The notes beneath the pieces are model-generated. The model saw only the letters and a program-made list of their open reading frames with translations. It did no database searches and had not been told where the DNA came from. Below, one piece after another: positions 58,141 to 64,000 of a stretch of 64,000 nt of DNA. The translations under genes and the position numbers were made by a program. Each line of letters opens with the position of its first letter. Position 1 is the first letter of the stretch. The stretch comes from Barnesiella merdipullorum (lineage in GTDB: Bacteria > Bacteroidota > Bacteroidia > Bacteroidales > Barnesiellaceae): contig DXBT01000010.1 of NCBI GenBank assembly GCA_019116365.1, positions 62,001 to 126,000 on the forward strand. Direction: 5' to 3'.

Positions 58141-59010
58141 TTATATACGGTCCAGTACGGTTTGAATCAGATCAGATACGGCTGTCTTGTAATTGGGATT
58201 GGCATGGTGGGCCACCCGGTTGGCAATGATGCTGCACACGGTCATGGCTTTGTGCCCCATCAGTTTCGATAAACCGGCAAGTGCCGAACTCTCCATCTCA
58301 TAATTGGTCACCACATAACGGCCATACTTGAAGGCTTCGATTTTCTTGTTCAGGTCGGGATCGGCCAGCGGCAAACGCAGTTCACGCCCTTGAGGGCCAT
58401 AGAACCCGTTGGCCGATATGGTCACGCCCCGCACCATATCGTCACCCCCGATACGGGCCACCAGCTCGGGATCGCTATCGACCACATAGGGGGCTGCCCA
58501 CAAGGGGTTCCACTTGACTGCCTCGCAAAAGGCTTTCTCGAACTCAAGATCGCATATCTCGTTACGCCCGGCATAGAAATTGAGCACGCCGTCGAACCCG
58601 ATGGCCTTCTCGGCAATGACCGGTGTACCAATGGGTACATGGGGCTGCAAACCACCCGAGGTTCCTACCCGCACGAGGGTCAACTGGCGGAACTGGGGCT
58701 TCTCGTAACGTGTGGCAAAATCGATATTGGCCAAGGCATCTAGCTCGTTGACCACAATGTCGATATTGTCGGTGCCGATTCCGTGCGAGAGGCACATCAC
58801 CTGCTTGCCCTTATAGGTTCCGCCTATGGTATGAAACTCCCGGCTCGATACCTCGAAATCGCGCGTGTCGAAAAACGAAGCGACCAAATTGACCCGGCCC
58901 GGGTCTCCTACCAAGATTACCTTGTCTCTCAACTGCTCGGGGAGCAAATGCAAATGGAACGCACTGCCATCGGCATTGATAATAAATTCTGACTCTGGGA
59001 AATGTTTCAT
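58141..59010 (-). CDS. udp: Nucleoside phosphorylase, probable uridine phosphorylase
   Basis: 289 residues. Phosphorolysis of uridine in pyrimidine salvage. Motifs: VILVGDPGRVNLVASFFD (phosphate-binding), MCLSHGIGTDNIDIVVNELDAL, LVRVGTSGGLQPHVPIGTPVIAEKAIGFDG, and VVTNYEMESSALAGLSKLMGHKAMTVCSIIANR with the nucleoside-binding EMES. Closest to UP-type NP-I enzymes in Bacteroidetes. Monocistronic. Confidence 0.92.
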   Translation of the reverse strand: MKHFPESEFIINADGSAFHLHLLPEQLRDKVILVGDPGRVNLVASFFDTRDFEVSSREFHTIGGTYKGKQVMCLSHGIGTDNIDIVVNELDALANIDFATRYEKPQFRQLTLVRVGTSGGLQPHVPIGTPVIAEKAIGFDGVLNFYAGRNEICDLEFEKAFCEAVKWNPLWAAPYVVDSDPELVARIGGDDMVRGVTISANGFYGPQGRELRLPLADPDLNKKIEAFKYGRYVVTNYEMESSALAGLSKLMGHKAMTVCSIIANRVAHHANPNYKTAVSDLIQTVLDRI

Positions 59011-59183
59011 AGTGCTAAAAATTTTACCACGCCGCCCTATCGGAGGACGGCGTGGTACGAATATACAGATTGTGTATGAATCTGCGAAATTGTTTGTTCT
59101 AATTTTGTCTAAAATAGCGCCGATTGCCTACCGCACGCCTCACCGATAGCGGCAGTACGGCCCGGGGGCTCGCCCGACAAGGA

Positions 59184-60557
59184 CTACTCTTTCTTCTCGG
59201 CGGCTTTCTTGGGAGCTTCGCTCTTGGTCTCTTTCTCCTTCTTGGCCTCGGCCCGTTTGGAGTGACGCTCGGTGCGAGCCGACTTCAGTTCCTTCTGCAG
59301 CATCTCTATCTCGGCAGCCTGGTTCTTGATGGTGGTCAGCAGAGCATTCAACTCCTCATTCTCGATCGACTCGGGATATTGAGCCTCAACCCGCACGATA
59401 AAGTCGCTCAACACGTTCATGTAGTTGGTGAAGGCCTCATAGGGGCTGTCGTATGGGCTGTAATGGCTGTGCACGGCACCATCGGAGAGATATTTGGTGC
59501 ACATGTAATAGAAGTGGTCACTGGCTTGCAGATAGTTCCAGTCTTGTTTCAACCGACGGTCGTCGCACAGGCGCACCCGCTCGGCCACCGAATAGAGCTT
59601 GTTGAAGGCCTCGTTTTGCAGCGTGTTACCCAACCAGGCACTGGTATCGCGTGCCTCGTCGGCCCACGACATGGGGTATGGTACCGACAATGCATCGACC
59701 GGCTTGAGCTTGCTGATGGCCTCGGTAGGCGTGCAGAAACCTATACCTTCTTGCTCGGCGAAACGTGGCAGAGCTTTCATGAATTCAAAGATGCCCGACT
59801 CGCGCGGTTGCAACTCGCCCAACGTCTCGTAGTTCATGAAGAGGTTGACAATGGGCTCCTCGGCCGGGGTGTTCTTTATCCACGAAATAAACTTGTCGGC
59901 CGTGAGCGGATAATCGCTCCACTCGTAGTTGGAGAAGCGGAACGAGATATCGTCGCTCATCTTGTAGTTCTTCAGCAGCATTTTCAGTTTGGGAGCCGCA
60001 GCCGAACAGTAGAGATAGTTGGGACTCTTCCAACCCAGTATGTGCTTGGCACCTTCGGTAATCACACCTTTGAATCCCATGGCAGCAATCATCGAGGCAA
60101 TATCGTCGGAGAATATCAACTCGGTATTGCGGAATACCTTGGGCTTCACGCCAAAGAGCTGCTCGATTTTCTCGTCGTGATGTTGCACCTGAATCTTAAA
60201 CTCCTCGGGATCGGCCAACGAAGCCAACGAGTGGGCATAAGTCTCCGAGAGAATCTCCACGCAATCGGTCTTGACCAGCTCCTTCATGCTGTCGATAAAC
60301 TCGGGCACATAGAGTTCGAGTTGCTCAAGAGCCACACCCGATATCGAGAAGGCTACCTTGAACTTGCCGTTGGCATTTTTGATCATCTCGAGCAGAGTGG
60401 CATTGGCCGGCAGATACGAGCGTTGCGCAATGCGGGTAATGATATCGTCGTTGGCAAAGTCGTCGTAGTAGTAATGATCGTTACCAATGTCGAAGAAACG
60501 ATAGCGTTTCAGACGAAACGGTTGATGAATTTGAAAATAGAAACAAATTGTTTTCAT
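59184..60557 (-). CDS. GH57 family glycoside hydrolase (alpha-amylase/glucanotransferase type)
   Basis: 457 residues from ATG 60557 (MKTICFYFQIHQPFRLKRYRFFDIG). The GH57 N-terminal motif HQPFRL, CVEILSETYAHSLASL (nucleophile region), FRNTELIFSDDIA and GVITEGAKHILGW are visible. The last ~70 residues are a charged coiled coil with a Lys/Glu/Ala-rich tail (AEAKKEKETKSEAPKKAAEKKE), unusual for the family and perhaps an interaction handle. It follows the glycogen synthase gene by 19 nt; role: remodelling of stored alpha-glucan. Confidence 0.93.
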   Translation of the reverse strand: MKTICFYFQIHQPFRLKRYRFFDIGNDHYYYDDFANDDIITRIAQRSYLPANATLLEMIKNANGKFKVAFSISGVALEQLELYVPEFIDSMKELVKTDCVEILSETYAHSLASLADPEEFKIQVQHHDEKIEQLFGVKPKVFRNTELIFSDDIASMIAAMGFKGVITEGAKHILGWKSPNYLYCSAAAPKLKMLLKNYKMSDDISFRFSNYEWSDYPLTADKFISWIKNTPAEEPIVNLFMNYETLGELQPRESGIFEFMKALPRFAEQEGIGFCTPTEAISKLKPVDALSVPYPMSWADEARDTSAWLGNTLQNEAFNKLYSVAERVRLCDDRRLKQDWNYLQASDHFYYMCTKYLSDGAVHSHYSPYDSPYEAFTNYMNVLSDFIVRVEAQYPESIENEELNALLTTIKNQAAEIEMLQKELKSARTERHSKRAEAKKEKETKSEAPKKAAEKKE

Positions 60558-60576
60558 ATAAGGTTGTGTTTTTTCA

Positions 60577-61845
60577 TTAATTATAATTGCGCAGCACATT
60601 ATGGTAAATGTCGAGTACCTTTTGTCCGGCATATTTCCACTTAATCTCATTGACTTCCCGCTCGCCCTCTTCGCGCAATTGTTTATAAATGGCGGGATAG
60701 GTGATTATCGAGTAGATGGCGTCGGCCATGGCATCGATATCCCAATAGTCGATTTTGATGACATTGGTAAGAATCTCGGCACACCCCGACTGTTTCGAGA
60801 TAATCGAGGGCACTCCTACTTGCATGGCCTCGAGGGGCGAGATGCCGAAGGGCTCGGAAACCGAAGGCATCACATACACATCGCTCGCCTTCAGCATTTC
60901 ATAGACCTGACGTCCCCGCAAAAAACCGGTAAAGTGGAAGCGGTCCGAAATGTTTCGCTGGGCCGACAGCATGATCATCTTGTTCATCATGTCGCCGTTA
61001 CCGGCCATCACGAAACGCACATTGTTGGTCTTGCGCAATACCCGGGCAGCAGCCTCAACAAAGTATTCGGGCCCCTTCTGCATGGTAATACGTCCCAGGA
61101 AGGTAACCACCTTCTCCTTGGGATTGTGGGGCATCTCGATAGACTTGATTTCATCGCTCAACGGTTCCACGGCATTGTGTACCGTGGTCACCTTGGCCGG
61201 GTCGATGTGATACTTCTCGATAACGGTCTGGCGCGTGAGGTTGCTCACCGTGATAATGTGGTCGGCGTGCAGCATGCCGTCGCGTTCGATGTTGTAAACG
61301 GTAGGGTTCACATTACCCCGGCTGCGGTCAAAGTCGGTCGCATGCACGTGAATCACCAGCGGCTTGCCACTCACCTGCTTGGCATGGATGCCTGCAGGAT
61401 AGGTGAGCCAGTCGTGCGAGTGAATGATATCGAACTGCTCGGTACGGGCTATCACACCGGCTACGATAGAATAGTTATTGATCTCTTCCATGAGATTGTC
61501 GGGATAACGTCCCGAGAACTCGATACAACCCAGGTCATTGGTCTTCAGATAATTGAAATCTGCATAGATATGACTGCGCAGGTCGAAATACTCCTGGGGA
61601 TCCATACAGTAGCCATACCGCTGCTGCACATAGTCCCAACTTACATCGCGCCAGGCGACGGGGGTATTGGCGGCCCCGATTATATGAGCAAAAGTTTTAT
61701 CCTCGTCTCCATAAGGCTTAGGTATGACAAAGGTGATTTCGATACCGCCACACTCTGCCATGCCTTTGGTCAAACCATAACTGGCCGTGCCTAAACCTCC
61801 CAGGATATGAGGGGGAAATTCCCAACCAAACATTAGCGCTTTCAT
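60577..61845 (-). CDS. Glycogen/starch synthase-type glycosyltransferase
   Basis: 422 residues, GT-B fold (GT4/GT5 type). N-terminal MKALMFGWEFPPHILGGLGTASYGLTKGMA is the donor-loop KxGGL-like motif; IIHSHDWLTYPAG, VTFLGRITMQKGPEYFVEAA, and SDVYVMPSVSEPFGISPLEAMQVGVPSIISKQSG with the ExxGxxxxE-type acidic pair. Elongates alpha-1,4-glucan. Middle gene of the debranching-synthase-GH57 operon (18 nt after the former). Confidence 0.92.
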   Translation of the reverse strand: MKALMFGWEFPPHILGGLGTASYGLTKGMAECGGIEITFVIPKPYGDEDKTFAHIIGAANTPVAWRDVSWDYVQQRYGYCMDPQEYFDLRSHIYADFNYLKTNDLGCIEFSGRYPDNLMEEINNYSIVAGVIARTEQFDIIHSHDWLTYPAGIHAKQVSGKPLVIHVHATDFDRSRGNVNPTVYNIERDGMLHADHIITVSNLTRQTVIEKYHIDPAKVTTVHNAVEPLSDEIKSIEMPHNPKEKVVTFLGRITMQKGPEYFVEAAARVLRKTNNVRFVMAGNGDMMNKMIMLSAQRNISDRFHFTGFLRGRQVYEMLKASDVYVMPSVSEPFGISPLEAMQVGVPSIISKQSGCAEILTNVIKIDYWDIDAMADAIYSIITYPAIYKQLREEGEREVNEIKWKYAGQKVLDIYHNVLRNYN

Positions 61846-61863
61846 AGATATAGGAATTAGGCT

Positions 61864-63810
61864 TTACATATTATACTTTTTCAACAATTTCAACACTCTC
61901 AAGATCTCGCCCACGTTGGCGGCGTAGCTGATGGCGCCTCGACCGGCAAAGGGCGGATTTCCGTCGAACAACTCGGAGATGGAGCCGATGCAGGTTTGCG
62001 ACATCTCATCTTCAAAGCCAATGAGCATCCGCTCCAGGAACGACACACCGCTGATACCAAATACCTTGAGGTAGGCTTCGGCATAAGCGCCCATGAGCCA
62101 GGGACGTGCGGGGCCCTGATGGTAGGCATACTCACGTTCGGTTTGCGAACCCACATAGGTGGGGTTATATCCATAGCTCTTGGGACTGAGCGTGCGGATA
62201 CCCTTGGGAGTGAGCAACTCGCGAGTAACAACCTCGAGCGCGCGTTTGCGCTGACGCTTGTCGAGCGGCGAATAGTCGAGAGCCAGGGCAATCAGCATAT
62301 TGGGTCTTACGCTCCAATCTGACATCGACCCATCTACATAGTCGATGAGGTAGCCATAATCGTTCAGGAAGGTAGCGATAAAGGTTTCGCCGGCCTTGTC
62401 GGCAATCGTGTTCCACTGTTCTACCTTCGAAGCCAAATCCTTATCTTCGGCAAAGAGTGCGGCAGCAAACTTCAGGGCATTGTACCACAGGGCATTGAAC
62501 TCTACCAGATAGCCGCTACGCGGGTTCACGGGACGACCGTTGACTACGGCATTCATCCACGAAATAACCCGGTCCTTGCCGTTGGAGTAGAGCAACCCGT
62601 TGTCGTGCAGGAAGAGGTTGGGGTGCTTGCCCTTGATGATGTAGTCGAGAATATCACACACAAAGCGGCCGTACTTCTCACGGCAAACCTCCATGCCCTT
62701 CTCCTTGGCATAATGATAGACCGTCCAGATGGCCCACAGGGGGATATCGGGCAAATCGAGTTCGCCTATGTTCTCGTCGAGCTCGCCGGTGGTCATGAAG
62801 TGACGCAAGGCTTTCTCCGACGAGTTCATGACATCTTCAAACGTCTGGTCGTCGCCTATGGCCAACGTACAACCCGGCAGGGCGATGAACTGGTCGCGGG
62901 CACGCACCCTGAACCAGGGATAACCGGCCAGCAGGTAGTGCCCCTTCTTCTGTTTGAAGTAGAACTGCTGGGCCGAGTTCTTCAGGCAGTTATAGAAACT
63001 CGAGCGGCACATATGGCGATTGGCCAGCTCCTCTTCATAGGTGCGGGCCATCGAACGCGGTTTGGCTTCGACGGTTCCGGCCGAGAAGATAATGCTCTCG
63101 CCCTTCTTGATGGGAATCTCGAAATAACCGGGCACATAGAGGTCTTCCTGGTAGGGATAGCCTCGCTCCTGGTCCTTGATATACTCTATACCCTTGTACC
63201 AATGGGGATCGAACACAAACTTGGGCGGCTTGTTGAACTGCATGTACAACCGGGGATATCCCTGATACAGGCAGCAGCTTATGCCGTTGGCAACCTCTTC
63301 GTAGCGCTGGTCGAGCGCATAGTTTTCCACGCACAGATCGTTGGCATTACGGAAGGCAAGAAACGGACGGAATTGCAAAATCGTCGGCGAGTGGGCATCG
63401 ACGAGCGTATATTTGATCAATATACGGTTCTCGTGCGAGATAAACACTTTCTCCTTGGTCAAAATCACACCGCCCACACGATACATTGTCTGGGGTACCG
63501 ACTCGCAATTAAACTCTCGAATGTACTTGTGCCCGTTGGGGCTGAAGCAATCGCCCTTGTACTTGTGCAAACCCAAGTTGAACGCTGCACCGTGCTGAAT
63601 CACCGTTTCGTCCAGCGACGACAGCATCACATGGTTATCCTTGTCCAGCTCGGGAATAGGAATCACCAGCAACCCGTGTTGTTTGCGAGTGTTGCAATCG
63701 ACGATTGTTGTGCAATGATAGGCGCCCGATTTGTTGGTACGCAGCATCTCCTTGGGCAGCGACCATTCGAGGTTTATCATCAGGTTCTTGTCAAATTTCA
63801 GATAACTCAT
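61864..63810 (-). CDS. Glycogen debranching enzyme (GDE N- and C-terminal domains)
   Basis: 648 residues. The N-terminal GDE_N domain (LEWSLPKEMLRTNKSGAYHCTTIVDCNTRKQHGLLVIPI) recognises glucan, and the C-terminal (alpha/alpha)6 GH133-type domain has GYPWFRVRARDQFIALPGCTLAIGD, ISWMNAVVNGRPVNPRSGYLVEFNALWYNAL and SPKSYGYNPTYVG. Amylo-alpha-1,6-glucosidase. First gene of the glycogen operon. The 190 nt to the window end (63811-64000) are AT-rich with no recognised -7 box or gene. Confidence 0.94.
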   Translation of the reverse strand: MSYLKFDKNLMINLEWSLPKEMLRTNKSGAYHCTTIVDCNTRKQHGLLVIPIPELDKDNHVMLSSLDETVIQHGAAFNLGLHKYKGDCFSPNGHKYIREFNCESVPQTMYRVGGVILTKEKVFISHENRILIKYTLVDAHSPTILQFRPFLAFRNANDLCVENYALDQRYEEVANGISCCLYQGYPRLYMQFNKPPKFVFDPHWYKGIEYIKDQERGYPYQEDLYVPGYFEIPIKKGESIIFSAGTVEAKPRSMARTYEEELANRHMCRSSFYNCLKNSAQQFYFKQKKGHYLLAGYPWFRVRARDQFIALPGCTLAIGDDQTFEDVMNSSEKALRHFMTTGELDENIGELDLPDIPLWAIWTVYHYAKEKGMEVCREKYGRFVCDILDYIIKGKHPNLFLHDNGLLYSNGKDRVISWMNAVVNGRPVNPRSGYLVEFNALWYNALKFAAALFAEDKDLASKVEQWNTIADKAGETFIATFLNDYGYLIDYVDGSMSDWSVRPNMLIALALDYSPLDKRQRKRALEVVTRELLTPKGIRTLSPKSYGYNPTYVGSQTEREYAYHQGPARPWLMGAYAEAYLKVFGISGVSFLERMLIGFEDEMSQTCIGSISELFDGNPPFAGRGAISYAANVGEILRVLKLLKKYNM

Positions 63811-64000
63811 ATCTTTCTATTAAAATTCTCTTACTCTCTCTTTTTCACAATTGTATCGGCTCCTTTTCTTCTTGCAAGTTCTATATCCCCTTGCCCTATT
63901 TCAAAGAACCCGAAACAAGCAATTCATATTTGACTCGAATTTAACATATACCGAAATAAAATGCAAACATTTTTCAACCGAAAAAGGTATGTTCTTAAAC

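Noticed and set aside
1..64000. CRISPR arrays, insertion sequences, integrases, rRNA operons
   Set aside because: I looked for regularly spaced repeats, transposase motifs and rRNA sequence and saw none. The phage-like operon at 27.6-29 kb has no mobility gene beside it.

Overview
The window is a slice of a Bacteroidales chromosome. It has moderately high GC, shows no Shine-Dalgarno pattern, and carries repeated TTTG-N19/20-TAnnTTTG promoters of the Bacteroidetes type. Typical Bacteroidales content includes a MurF-alanine racemase fusion, GSCFA, DUF4919, DUF3667, DUF3316 and DUF6913 proteins, many lipoproteins and a type IX secretion (T9SS) sorting domain. T9SS cargo together with the GC content points away from typical Bacteroides and towards a Barnesiella-like or related genus; that placement is inference. 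Most of the window is conserved housekeeping DNA. I see no integrase, transposase, CRISPR array or rRNA.

Layout. 0-7 kb: ligA, a DUF6913 gene and partial dapA (minus), then an alpha/beta hydrolase, a membrane-anchored MurF-type ligase and ddl (plus). 7-10.6 kb: a small secreted basic protein, then ruvX-def-ettA (minus), driven by a promoter inside a dispersed 78-nt repeat. 10.8-15.6 kb: GH92, EEP-family and GH125 genes, a compact alpha-mannoside set. 15.6-16.1 kb: a candidate orphan small RNA and tRNA-Leu(UAG), each with its own promoter and terminator. 16.1-20.7 kb: parC, DUF3316 and S41 peptidase genes (minus). 20.9-26.7 kb: glyQS, lemA, FKBP lipoprotein, an AT-rich lipoprotein island, phoU, DUF4919 and slyD. 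26.8-29 kb: DUF3667 and a tightly overlapping three-gene operon of unknown function that looks phage-derived; its middle gene has unimolecular-spanin architecture. 29.2-35.1 kb: GSCFA, MurF-Alr, RNase E/G with a structured leader, a 29-residue basic ribosomal-type protein and HU. 35.4-41.6 kb: CNNM/CorC-type protein, the queuosine genes yhhQ and queF, and aroC-M20 dipeptidase-radical SAM driven by the second copy of the repeat promoter.

41.8-43.6 kb holds the most striking locus: a secreted IdeS/Mac-family (IgG-protease type) cysteine protease next to a T9SS-tagged companion. Each gene appears to be knocked out of frame by one A in a short poly-A run near its 5' end. 43.9-54.7 kb: OmpA lipoprotein, DJ-1, alaS, M23 peptidase, MerR, VanZ, NSS symporter, folP-cdaA and an orphan adenine methyltransferase. 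54.8-64 kb: typA, rpsO, a lipoprotein, uridine phosphorylase, and a glycogen operon (debranching enzyme, GT4/GT5 synthase, GH57).

Several genes work together: ddl, the two MurF proteins and Alr all act on D-Ala in peptidoglycan; ligA, ruvX, parC and HU act on DNA; yhhQ and queF handle queuosine precursors; and the last three genes handle alpha-glucan storage. A recurring feature is a short strong hairpin close to the predicted 5' end of the mRNA.
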